Below, piece after piece: positions 1-7,397 of a DNA stretch of 64,000 bases (positions are counted from its first letter, which is position 1; each line of letters begins with the position of its first letter). The notes beneath the pieces are model-generated. The model did no database searches. It was not told the DNA's origin and saw only the letters and a list, made by a program, of their open reading frames with translations. The position numbers and the translations under genes were made by a program. The stretch is from Cyclobacteriaceae bacterium. Lineage in GTDB: Bacteria; Bacteroidota; Bacteroidia; Cytophagales; Cyclobacteriaceae. The DNA is taken from contig JAHBUD010000001.1 of NCBI GenBank assembly GCA_019638255.1, forward strand, positions 2,046,001 to 2,110,000, given 5' to 3'.

Positions 1-215
1 AGAATGGTACCATCCAATTTGAATTGAATGTCCTCTTCCTGGTTTACCTGTATCATTGATCCGTTTTGTTGACGCATGGAGGCTTCTCCCTTCCATTTGC
101 CAGCCATGTAAGCCAGTTTTTGCATTTCCTGTTTTAAACTTTCGGGTGCCGTGCCTTGTGCTTGTGCAAACACTAATCCTAGAAGAGTGATTGCCGTGAT
201 CAGTAGCGATTTCAT
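1..215 (-). CDS. exported protein of unknown function, 3' part beyond the window
   Basis: The ATG at 215 opens a reading frame that runs off the left edge, so about 71 residues are visible. The first 19 residues (MKSLLITAITLLGLVFAQA) form a Sec signal peptide. The mature part continues with a Met-Gln-Lys-Leu helix and then MAGKWKGEA, a tryptophan-glycine start that resembles lipocalin/DUF1579-like small secreted barrels. That assignment is only a guess because most of the protein is missing. It lies 16 bases downstream of the hydrolase gene on the same strand and is probably co-transcribed with it. Confidence 0.7.
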   Translation of the reverse strand, partial: MKSLLITAITLLGLVFAQAQGTAPESLKQEMQKLAYMAGKWKGEASMRQQNGSMIQVNQEEDIQFKLDGTI

Positions 216-231
216 ATTGATTGGGTTTGAG

Positions 232-1134
232 TTATTTGGCATGTTGATTAAGAAACTTGTCCATGTTTTGGAAAAACCACTCAGGGTCATCATACATGAT
301 GAAGTGTTTTGCGGTATCTGTTAATTGGATAGTCACATTTTTTACTTGTTGATATTGATCTGAAAAGTTTTTGAAGGTGCTGTCCTGCGTAACACCATAA
401 TCTTTGTATGCGATCCATGCACCCAACACCGTTACCGGAACTTTTATCGTGGCTAATTCTTGACGCAAGTCGGTAGTTTGCATTTCGTACATGGCCTGCG
501 CAACAGTAGGTGAATGCGATTCAATACCCCACTGACCAATAATCTCAAGTTTATCGGGTGCAGACGCCATGGTGTTCAGGTAGTACTGTTGACTTTGCTT
601 TGTCTGTTCGGGCGATGCATTTTTCATCATGTCGCGCATGCTGGTTGCCATCGGCTTCATACTTTCTACTGTAGCCTTCGGATCTTGAATGGCTGGAAAA
701 TAGGGGAGTGCATCCACAATGAAATTGGGTCCGACCAAATCGGGTTCAACCGCACTTATCCACAGGCATAAAAAACCGCCCAGGCTATGCCCAACCATGA
801 TGGGCTTTTTCAACTTGTTGATTTTTATGTAGGAAATGAGTTCATCACGCATGCTTTTCAAGTACTCATCTTTTGCGACTGCGGGTGTGCCGGCAAAACC
901 CGGTAGCGAAATCACGTGCAAGGTGTATTGCTTTTCATAGCGCGCCACGGTTTCACTCCAAACTTCTCCGGCACAAGTAAGACCAGGAATCAAAATCATA
1001 TGCCGTTTTCCTTTTCCTGTTTTCTCAACCTTAAAAAATTGCGTGCCGCTGGCATGCTGATTCATCGCCAGGAAAGCCATCAGGCATACAATCATTCCGA
1101 TGATCAGGTGGATTTTTTTTGCTGTTGTTAACAT
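232..1134 (-). CDS. alpha/beta-hydrolase, membrane-anchored or exported
   Basis: The 300-residue protein starts with a basic stretch and a hydrophobic segment (residues 8-24), so it is exported or anchored. The alpha/beta-hydrolase fold is shown by the oxyanion-loop region ILIPGLTCAG (residues 47-56) and the nucleophile elbow GHSLGG with Ser117. A late acid and a histidine near the C-terminus (around TAKHFIMYDD) complete a plausible triad. The substrate cannot be told from sequence. A perfect palindrome, GTTTATA-T-TATAAAC, lies 12 bases upstream of the start. It almost matches the palindrome before the regulator operon at 1465-2043, so this gene is probably a target of the regulator encoded at 1177-1461. 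Confidence 0.85.
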   Translation of the reverse strand: MLTTAKKIHLIIGMIVCLMAFLAMNQHASGTQFFKVEKTGKGKRHMILIPGLTCAGEVWSETVARYEKQYTLHVISLPGFAGTPAVAKDEYLKSMRDELISYIKINKLKKPIMVGHSLGGFLCLWISAVEPDLVGPNFIVDALPYFPAIQDPKATVESMKPMATSMRDMMKNASPEQTKQSQQYYLNTMASAPDKLEIIGQWGIESHSPTVAQAMYEMQTTDLRQELATIKVPVTVLGAWIAYKDYGVTQDSTFKNFSDQYQQVKNVTIQLTDTAKHFIMYDDPEWFFQNMDKFLNQHAK

Positions 1135-1143
1135 GTTGTAAAC

Positions 1144-1161
1144 TGGTTTATATTATAAACT
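1144..1161. promoter_or_regulatory. palindromic operator candidate, copy 1
   Basis: TGGTTTATATTATAAACT contains a perfect 7+1+7 palindrome (GTTTATA T TATAAAC, 1146-1160) directly upstream of the hydrolase start codon. The reverse complement of the site at 2074-2091 is TGGTTTATTTTATAAACT, which differs at one position in 18. Binding by the winged-helix protein encoded at 1177-1461 is inferred from this pairing. Confidence 0.6.
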
Positions 1162-1176
1162 ATATGAGTAAAAAAA

Positions 1177-1461
1177 TTATGGTTTGATGTATTGCTTAAG
1201 CGCGTTCACATATTCTTCAAATGCCTTGATTCCTTTTTTGGTGATCTTACAGGTAGTAAGCGGTTTTTTTCCTTTGAATGATTTTTCAATGTTGATATAT
1301 CCAGCTTCTGAAAGTTTATCCAATTGCACGCTTAGGTTGCCTGCAGTCGAATTTGTTTTTTCTTTCAGAAAGGTAAACTCAGCAGACTCCACACTCATGA
1401 GTATTGACATTATACCTAAGCGCAGTTGTGAATGCAGTAGAGGATCAAGTTCCGCGAGCAT
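1177..1461 (-). CDS. winged-helix transcriptional regulator (HTH_34 / MarR-like)
   Basis: This 94-residue single-domain protein has the layout of small winged-helix regulators: an N-terminal helix (LDPLLHSQLRLGIMSIL), a recognition region (STAGNLSVQLDKLSEAGYI) and a wing with the K-G-K-K-P turn followed by ITKKGIKAFEEYV. No ligand-binding domain is present. The gene starts 3 bases after the stop of the membrane-protein gene at 1465-2043, so the two are one operon and probably translationally coupled. The operon promoter carries a palindrome between its -33 and -7 boxes, and the downstream hydrolase gene carries a near-identical one. Autoregulation plus control of the hydrolase is the simplest reading. 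Confidence 0.85.
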   Translation of the reverse strand: MLAELDPLLHSQLRLGIMSILMSVESAEFTFLKEKTNSTAGNLSVQLDKLSEAGYINIEKSFKGKKPLTTCKITKKGIKAFEEYVNALKQYIKP

Positions 1462-1464
1462 GAA

Positions 1465-2043
1465 TTATTGATTCGACTTCTTTAACATATATCCGGGTAC
1501 CAGGTAGCCAAACACCATGGCAATAGCTCCTACAAGGTATTGTTCAATTGGTCCGACTAAGTAACATAAGGTTCCGGCAATCCAGAATGTGATGCCACCA
1601 AGAATCAAAGGACGAAAACGAATAATAATCCCTGAGAGAAAGGTCGCCATACCTACAGGCATCAATACAATAGCGTTTACCATCCAGTTGGTTTGTTCTC
1701 CGAAAATCCATGAAGGTAAAATGGTTATGGCCAATCCAATCCATAACCACATCGAAATCCTGTCGAGATGAGTAACTATACCAGCTTTCTTTTCCTGCCG
1801 GCTAGAGTAGATCAGCGTAATGATCCAGGCTGGTATGCATAGTGTCCATACCATTGGTGCATAATTTTGATACTCTGTATACTTAAAAAAGTAATACATA
1901 CCCATATTACAGAATGTAATTACCCATCCCCAAAGCAGAAAGTAGAAACTTCCGTTTAACATGTTTCCCTTCACCTGGTTGATCATCGTAGCGATCAGTT
2001 CAAGGCTTTGTTGTGGGTTAAGATTGTCGTGTTTCGTTTCCAT
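1465..2043 (-). CDS. multi-pass membrane protein, partner of the winged-helix regulator
   Basis: The 192-residue protein has about five hydrophobic segments: residues 32-52, 65-80, 97-113, 122-144 and 148-185 (which may be two). The ends are polar and there is no signal peptide. I do not recognise an enzymatic motif. The arrangement of an integral membrane protein followed 3 bases later by a small HTH_34-type regulator is common in Bacteroidota; there the membrane protein may act as sensor or target. Transcription is expected from the TTG-N20-TATATTTG promoter just upstream. Confidence 0.8.
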   Translation of the reverse strand: METKHDNLNPQQSLELIATMINQVKGNMLNGSFYFLLWGWVITFCNMGMYYFFKYTEYQNYAPMVWTLCIPAWIITLIYSSRQEKKAGIVTHLDRISMWLWIGLAITILPSWIFGEQTNWMVNAIVLMPVGMATFLSGIIIRFRPLILGGITFWIAGTLCYLVGPIEQYLVGAIAMVFGYLVPGYMLKKSNQ

Positions 2044-2061
2044 ATACTGGCTTTAACGGTA

Positions 2062-2093
2062 CAAATATAAAATAGTTTATAAAATAAACCAAA
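2062..2093 (-). promoter_or_regulatory. Bacteroidota-type promoter with embedded operator
   Basis: On the minus strand TTTTGG (TTG at 2091-2093) is followed after 20 bases by TATATTTG (2062-2069), which matches the phylum's TTG / TAnnTTTG promoter. The palindromic site at 2074-2091 fills the spacer, so a bound repressor would block RNA polymerase. The start codon it serves is at 2043. Confidence 0.65.
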
Positions 2094-2208
2094 ATGTATA
2101 AAAGTGCTTGTTACGGCTTTAATTCATCGATTTCCGTCCATCATTTAGCCCTTGGTTTCACTTTTATAAACGTTTACATTCGGAGTTTATACCCTAAATT
2201 CACCTGAG

Positions 2209-3852
2209 ATGAAGAGAATTCTAACTGTAGTGATGTTATGCACTTCAACTTTACTGTTAGCCCAGCAGGAAATTCAGCGTTTGGAAAAACTTAAATCAGA
2301 GGCAGTTGCCGAAGTTGAAAAGCTTGCTCCTTTAGGACAGCAAATCAACGACATGTTGTTCAGTTTTGCTGAACTTGGTTTTCAGGAAGTTGAAACGTTT
2401 GCTTACCTCACCAACTTGCTGGAGAAAAATGGATTTAAAGTTCAAAAAGGAATTGCAGGTGTGCCCACGGCATGGATTGCTACCTGGGGTTCGGGTAAAC
2501 CTTTGATTGCTTTGGGTTCAGATGTGGATTGTATTCCGAAAGCTTCGCAAAAGCCGGGTGTTGCGTATCATGATCCATTGGTGGAGGGTGCTCCTGGTCA
2601 CGGTGAAGGGCATAATTCGGGTCAGGCGGTAAACATCATTGCTGCACTTGCGCTTAAAAAAATAATGGAGCGTGAAAAAATTTCTGGTACACTGATGTTA
2701 TGGCCGGGTATTGCTGAAGAACTTGTTGGTACAAAAGCCTATTACGTTCGGGCCGGATATTTTAAAGATGTGGATGCTTGCATATTTACGCATGTGGGCA
2801 ACAATCTTGGTGTATCGTATGGTGATTCCGGAATGAACGGTTTGGTTTCTGTTCAGTTTAGTTTTGAAGGTCAGGCTGCTCATGCGGCCGGTGCCCCATG
2901 GCGTGGAAGAAGTGCGCTTGATGCCGTTGAACTCATGAATATAGGCTGGAACTTTAGGAGAGAACATCTCGAACTCACACATCGCTCGCATTATGTAATT
3001 TCCGATGGGGGAGACCAACCGAACGTGGTGCCTTCGAAGGCATCGGTGTGGTATTACTTCCGTGAACGCACCTATCCGGACATTAAAAAGTTGTTCGATA
3101 CCGGTGTAAGAATAGCAGAAGGAGCAGCCATGATGACGGATACAAAGTTCACCTATGAAATTCTCGGCTCTGCATGGCCGGGACATTTCAACAAGCCGTT
3201 GGCAGAGGCCATGTATGAGAATATTAAAAAAGTCGGGCTACCGAAATGGTCGGCTGAAGATCAGTTGTTGGCCAAGGCTGTTCAATTAGAAATGAAAGCA
3301 CCTAAAGTAGAGGGACTTGCCGTGAAGCTTGATACACTAGGCCTTCCTAGTCCAACCGGAACAATTAATGTTATGGGGCGTCAGTTAATGGCAATGGGAG
3401 GAGGGTCTGATGACATCGCGGATATCAGTTGGTCATTGCCTACTATTGTATTACGTTATCCATCCAACATTCCTGGTTTGCCCGGACATCATTGGAGTAA
3501 TGCGATTACTATGGCAACCCCCATCGCGCATAAAGGAATTGTATATGGTGCACGGGCAGAGGCCATGACATTATTGGATATGCTATTAAAACCAGAAGTC
3601 ATTGCCAATGCCTGGGAGTATTACAGGAATGAACAAACCAAGGAAATTCAGTATACACCACTTGTAGGTGAAAAGGATAATCCGGCTATTTACCTCAATC
3701 AGAAAATAATGGAAGATTTTAAGCCAAAGCTTAAGCCACTCTATTATAATCCGACAAAATATAAAACCTATCTCGACCAGTTAGGCATTCAATATCCTAC
3801 CTTGCGTCCTGATCAGAAAGAAGCTGTACAGAAGTTAGAAAGTAAAAAGTAA
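2209..3852 (+). CDS. exported M20-family amidohydrolase (AbgB-like)
   Basis: The 547-residue protein has a signal peptide (MKRILTVVMLCTSTLLLAQQ). It then has the M20 metallopeptidase layout of aminobenzoyl-glutamate/aminoacyl-amino acid hydrolases: a metal-binding region GSDVDCIPK, the segment GHGEGHNSGQ, the EE pair in WPGIAEELVGTKA, and the dimerisation-domain start AHAAGAPWRGRSALDA. Late residues GLPGHHWSNA supply a further metal-ligand histidine. It probably cleaves an amide bond in a small acyl-amino acid or peptide in the periplasm. The length is somewhat above the usual 430-480 because of an extended C-terminus. The stop codon overlaps the ribE start by one base, so the two are co-translated although their functions look unrelated. 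Confidence 0.88.
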   Translation: MKRILTVVMLCTSTLLLAQQEIQRLEKLKSEAVAEVEKLAPLGQQINDMLFSFAELGFQEVETFAYLTNLLEKNGFKVQKGIAGVPTAWIATWGSGKPLIALGSDVDCIPKASQKPGVAYHDPLVEGAPGHGEGHNSGQAVNIIAALALKKIMEREKISGTLMLWPGIAEELVGTKAYYVRAGYFKDVDACIFTHVGNNLGVSYGDSGMNGLVSVQFSFEGQAAHAAGAPWRGRSALDAVELMNIGWNFRREHLELTHRSHYVISDGGDQPNVVPSKASVWYYFRERTYPDIKKLFDTGVRIAEGAAMMTDTKFTYEILGSAWPGHFNKPLAEAMYENIKKVGLPKWSAEDQLLAKAVQLEMKAPKVEGLAVKLDTLGLPSPTGTINVMGRQLMAMGGGSDDIADISWSLPTIVLRYPSNIPGLPGHHWSNAITMATPIAHKGIVYGARAEAMTLLDMLLKPEVIANAWEYYRNEQTKEIQYTPLVGEKDNPAIYLNQKIMEDFKPKLKPLYYNPTKYKTYLDQLGIQYPTLRPDQKEAVQKLESKK

Positions 3853-4436
3853 TGTTCACTGGAATAATTGAAGCCCTTGGAAAAGTTGAACGGATTGTAA
3901 CCGATCAAACCAATAAACATTTCTGTATCACCAGCCCCATCTCAGCTGAGTTGAAAGTTGACCAGAGTCTTTCACACAATGGTGTTTGCCTTACGGTAAC
4001 AAAAGTGGAAGGAAATAAACACTGGGTTACAGCCGTAGACGAGACGCTGAAAAAATCTACCTTGGGAAGTTGGAAGGAGGCAACGCACATCAACCTGGAA
4101 CGCTGCATGGTTGCCAATGGTCGGTTTGATGGACATATTGTTCAGGGTCATGTAGACCAGGTGGGTATCTGCACGCGCGTTCAGGAGGTTGAAGGTAGCT
4201 GGCTTTTTGATTTTGAGTATGACCCATCATTTGGAAACATTACTGTTGAGAAAGGATCCATCAGCATTGATGGGGTTAGTCTCACGTGTTTTAATTCTTC
4301 TGAAAACGGATTCCGGGTAACCATTATCCCTTACACGTTTGAGCATACCAACTTTGGTGCGCTAAAGGCTGGCGACCCAGTAAACCTTGAGTTTGACATC
4401 ATCGGCAAGTACGTGAAGCGCCTGTTGGGCAAATAA
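3852..4436 (+). CDS. ribE: riboflavin synthase, alpha subunit
   Basis: The protein converts two molecules of 6,7-dimethyl-8-ribityllumazine to riboflavin and the pyrimidine precursor. The 194-residue protein shows the internal duplication of two lumazine-binding domains: MFTGIIEALGKV and NGVCLTV in the first, and DGHIVQGHVDQVG with DGVSLTC in the second. The length is the normal size for the family. The ATG overlaps the stop of the upstream M20 gene (taatg), so translation is coupled. No FMN riboswitch is visible, and other rib genes are not in this window. Confidence 0.95.
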   Translation: MFTGIIEALGKVERIVTDQTNKHFCITSPISAELKVDQSLSHNGVCLTVTKVEGNKHWVTAVDETLKKSTLGSWKEATHINLERCMVANGRFDGHIVQGHVDQVGICTRVQEVEGSWLFDFEYDPSFGNITVEKGSISIDGVSLTCFNSSENGFRVTIIPYTFEHTNFGALKAGDPVNLEFDIIGKYVKRLLGK

Positions 4437-4503
4437 TGGATAATTCCACGTATGCATGCAACGTTTCGGATCGTGGCTGCGTCTTATACCTAAATTCCAA
4501 CGT

Positions 4504-5205
4504 ATGAAAAAACTGCTATTCCTTTTTTTTCTGGCTTTAACGTCATTTGCTAATGCTCAAAAAAAGTTTGAATCAATCAATTCGTTTACAAAAATCAATG
4601 TTTTCGGTCCGTTTGAAGTAGAATTGGTGAAAGCCGATCGGGAATCCCTGGAAATGGATTACCGTGGAGTTGACCCCGAATATATTGTGGCTGAGGTTAA
4701 TAATGGTGAATTGAAACTTAAGCTCCGCAACAAAGCCTACATGAACGACTGGAAATCGGATAACTATTCCAACTCGAAATATGTACGTGTGAAAGTATAT
4801 TATACTGAGCTCAATGAAGTTCGTGCCCAGGCTGGAGCAGAAGTATTTTCGAAAGATATTTTAAAGTCCAGAGTTCTTGTTTTAGAGGGTAGCATGGGTG
4901 CGGAGATGGAGCTGGATGTAGTAGCAAAGAACTTACATACAAAATCCACTATGGGTGCTGTGGTTAAGCTATCCGGACAGACCGAAACGCTGGAAGCAAA
5001 AGTCAATATGGGCGCGGTGCTAAAAGCAACCCAGTTGTTAAGTAAGCGAGTTTATGTAAATGCCTCCATGGGTGCTGAAGTAAAGGTGAATGCATTGGAA
5101 GAGATTGAGATCAATGCCGGCTTTGGTGCTGAGGTTGATTACACGGGCAGCCCCGATGTGCGCCACACCAATAGGAATTTCGGGGCAGAGGTGCGTAATA
5201 ACTGA
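4504..5205 (+). CDS. exported DUF2807 (head GIN domain) protein
   Basis: Starting at 4504 gives a clean signal peptide, MKKLLFLFFLALTSFANAQ; an in-frame ATG 48 bases earlier would add an unlikely polar extension. The mature part begins FESINSFTKINVFGPFEVELVK, the typical opening of DUF2807 beta-helix proteins. It continues as repeated short strands in which MGAEM/MGAVVKL/MGAVLKA/MGAEVKV recurs about every 20 residues, as expected for a right-handed beta-helix. The family is periplasmic or surface-exposed in Bacteroidota and its function is unknown. It follows ribE after 67 bases. Confidence 0.85.
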   Translation: MKKLLFLFFLALTSFANAQKKFESINSFTKINVFGPFEVELVKADRESLEMDYRGVDPEYIVAEVNNGELKLKLRNKAYMNDWKSDNYSNSKYVRVKVYYTELNEVRAQAGAEVFSKDILKSRVLVLEGSMGAEMELDVVAKNLHTKSTMGAVVKLSGQTETLEAKVNMGAVLKATQLLSKRVYVNASMGAEVKVNALEEIEINAGFGAEVDYTGSPDVRHTNRNFGAEVRNN

Positions 5206-5264
5206 ACGTTAGCGGGACAACATTGAGGCATTAATTTGCAGACATCTAAAAATTTGACTTAAGT

Positions 5265-5843
5265 ATGCAGAGCAATAACGACTCAAGTCAAATTTTTAAG
5301 GCTCGAACCATTGGCTCATTTTTTCTATTGGCATTTTTAGCGTACGGTTTCGGTCGACACCTATTTGATAGCGAAGTCAATTCTGAAAACTATATCGGTG
5401 CCTTACTGATCATTATCAATTCAATAATGGTTCTGTTTATTGGCATACTCTTTAGGCAAACATTGCAGAAATACAATGCATTGGTTGGCAATATATACCT
5501 CTTTACACGAGTGTTTGAATCAATAGCCCTTGCAAGCATTGTATTGAATGTGATGCCCACGGTTCGTGTTTCGGAGGACTATGGCTATTTTCTTGCCATG
5601 CTAATTCTGGGACTTGGTAGTATTCCAATGTGTTTTACATTATACAAACACAAAATTTCTCCATCGTGGCTGGCAATTTGGGGGATAACAGGATATGGCA
5701 TTTTTTCCTTTGGATTTTTGATGGAACTATTCGAACGTGAATGGAGCATGTATCTTTTGATACTTGCGGCTCTATGGGAAATTACTTTTGCAATTTGGCT
5801 GATCACTAAAGGTGGGCAGGGTGCAAAATTAGGTGCGAAATAA
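5265..5843 (+). CDS. DUF4386-type integral membrane protein
   Basis: The 192-residue protein has six hydrophobic stretches and no catalytic motif. The sequence order ARTIGSFFLLAFLAYGFG, NYIGALLIIINSIMVLFIGILF, then an RVFESIALA segment matches the DUF4386 membrane family. The C-terminus is short and polar. Its gene ends 3 bases from the convergent PAP2 gene. No function is assigned to the family. Confidence 0.8.
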   Translation: MQSNNDSSQIFKARTIGSFFLLAFLAYGFGRHLFDSEVNSENYIGALLIIINSIMVLFIGILFRQTLQKYNALVGNIYLFTRVFESIALASIVLNVMPTVRVSEDYGYFLAMLILGLGSIPMCFTLYKHKISPSWLAIWGITGYGIFSFGFLMELFEREWSMYLLILAALWEITFAIWLITKGGQGAKLGAK

Positions 5844-5846
5844 TTA

Positions 5847-6422
5847 TTACTTCGCTCTAGTTCTAAAAAAGCGTTCTTCAATTAGTTTGAATAACCGGTA
5901 GAATAAAAATCCAATGGCCAAACCAATAAAGGCTCCAACCAGAATGTCCCCGGGATAGTGAACTCCCAGATAAATTCTGGTGTAGCTAACCAATCCGGCC
6001 CATAAAAATATCAATCGGATTCTCCGTACATCGTGGCCAAGCAGTAAGAACGAGAGCATGGCTATTCCAAATGTATTTGCAGCATGGCTTGAGGCAAAGC
6101 CAAAATTTCCCCCTTTATAGTTATTCACCGTATGAACTTTCTCCATGAGTAACGGCTCATGCGTAGGCCTTAACCGTGCAAAGCCCGGCTTCATCAATCC
6201 ACTGGTTATTCTATCGGTAGCGGTAATACAAAGTACAATGCAGAGCAGCGGCAGCCACACCTTTTTTTTATACACGGTTACCAACAGAAAAATCAACAAT
6301 AAAAAAACGGGTGTAGCGGTAAACGTATTTGATAACCAGTACATTACCGGATCAAGCCATTTTGTATGCAATCCATTTAAAATGAAAAAGATCTTTGTGT
6401 CGAGTGTGGCTATAAAATCCAT
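5847..6422 (-). CDS. PAP2-family membrane phosphatase
   Basis: The 191-residue protein carries the three phosphatase signature motifs of the type 2 phosphatidic acid phosphatase family: KPGFARLRP (motif 1), FASSHAANT in the place of PSGH (motif 2), and YTRIYLGVHYPGDILVG (motif 3). It has five to six membrane segments. Likely substrates are undecaprenyl diphosphate or lipid-A-type phosphates on the periplasmic face; sequence alone does not separate these. It is convergent with the DUF4386 gene and divergent from ctlX. Confidence 0.9.
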   Translation of the reverse strand: MDFIATLDTKIFFILNGLHTKWLDPVMYWLSNTFTATPVFLLLIFLLVTVYKKKVWLPLLCIVLCITATDRITSGLMKPGFARLRPTHEPLLMEKVHTVNNYKGGNFGFASSHAANTFGIAMLSFLLLGHDVRRIRLIFLWAGLVSYTRIYLGVHYPGDILVGAFIGLAIGFLFYRLFKLIEERFFRTRAK

Positions 6423-6473
6423 GATTTTCTCAAGTCGCGTAAAATTAGTTATTTATGTTATTAATTCAGGAAC

Positions 6474-7397
6474 ATGACTAACCAGGCACCTAACAGTATT
6501 TTAATGATTCGTCCTGCCGCGTTTGGCTTCAATGATCAGACAGCATCAACCAATACTTTTCAGTATGGTTTAAGTGATCGTGTTGATAGGATTCAATTGT
6601 GCGCGTTAGATGAATTCAACCGAATGGTCGATTTGTTGGAATCGCACGACATTGAAGTACATGTTTTTGATGATTCTCCAGCCATACTTAAGCCTGATGC
6701 TATTTTTCCTAACAACTGGCTTTCCTTTCATCCGGACGGTAAAATAGTATTGTATCCCATGTTGGCTGAAAACCGAAGGCTTGAACGTAGGGTTGATGTT
6801 ATTGAAGTGTTACGTGAGAAGTTTTTGGTAAATGAAATCATTGATCTTACCGATGCTGAGCAGGAAGGAAGATTTTTGGAAGGAACCGGAAGTTTGGTTT
6901 TCGATTATGTAAATCGTGTAGTCTATACAAGCCGTTCCCAACGAACCGATGATGCCCTCGCACTGGAATTGAGCAATCAGTTAGGATTCAAACTGGTGCT
7001 ATTTAACGCAGTTGATCGAAATGGAATACCCATTTATCACACCAATGTGTTAATGTGTGTAGGTTCCAGGTTTGCAACAATTTGTTTGGATGCCGTGCAC
7101 GCAGATGAGGATCAGGAAATACTACTTTCAAATTTTGCAGAAAGTAATCATAAGGTTGTGGCAATCAATTACGATCAGATGGAGACTTTTGCCGGCAATA
7201 TGATGGAAGTTCAAAGCCGGACAGGGGAGCCCTTCGTGTTGATTTCCGAAACGGCTTTTCATGCTTTGTTGCCGGGGCAGATTGATGCCATTTCACGCTT
7301 TGCAGAAATAATTCCAATTTCGATACCTACCATTGAGCGTTTTGGTGGCGGGAGCGTACGGTGTATGGTGGCAGGAATTTTTAATCTGCGAATTTAG
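6474..7397 (+). CDS. ctlX: citrulline utilisation hydrolase-type amidinotransferase (CtlX)
   Basis: The 307-residue protein is an arginine-deiminase-fold enzyme of the CtlX group. It opens with ILMIRPAAFGFNDQTA, typical of the group, and has the acidic substrate loop IFPNNWLSFHPDG. It then shows GRFLEGTGSLVFD, a catalytic-histidine region IYHTNVLMCVG, and the C-terminal GGGSVRCM with the nucleophilic cysteine. It is expected to hydrolyse a guanidino or ureido compound (arginine or citrulline type) in the cytoplasm. The last 17 bases overlap the end of the convergent histidine kinase gene. No partner for arginine catabolism is nearby, so the exact substrate is open. Confidence 0.88.
   Translation: MTNQAPNSILMIRPAAFGFNDQTASTNTFQYGLSDRVDRIQLCALDEFNRMVDLLESHDIEVHVFDDSPAILKPDAIFPNNWLSFHPDGKIVLYPMLAENRRLERRVDVIEVLREKFLVNEIIDLTDAEQEGRFLEGTGSLVFDYVNRVVYTSRSQRTDDALALELSNQLGFKLVLFNAVDRNGIPIYHTNVLMCVGSRFATICLDAVHADEDQEILLSNFAESNHKVVAINYDQMETFAGNMMEVQSRTGEPFVLISETAFHALLPGQIDAISRFAEIIPISIPTIERFGGGSVRCMVAGIFNLRI

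Noticed and set aside
2698..3186. Minus-strand open frame of 162 codons
   Set aside because: It lies entirely inside the well-supported M20 gene and its protein shows no domain.
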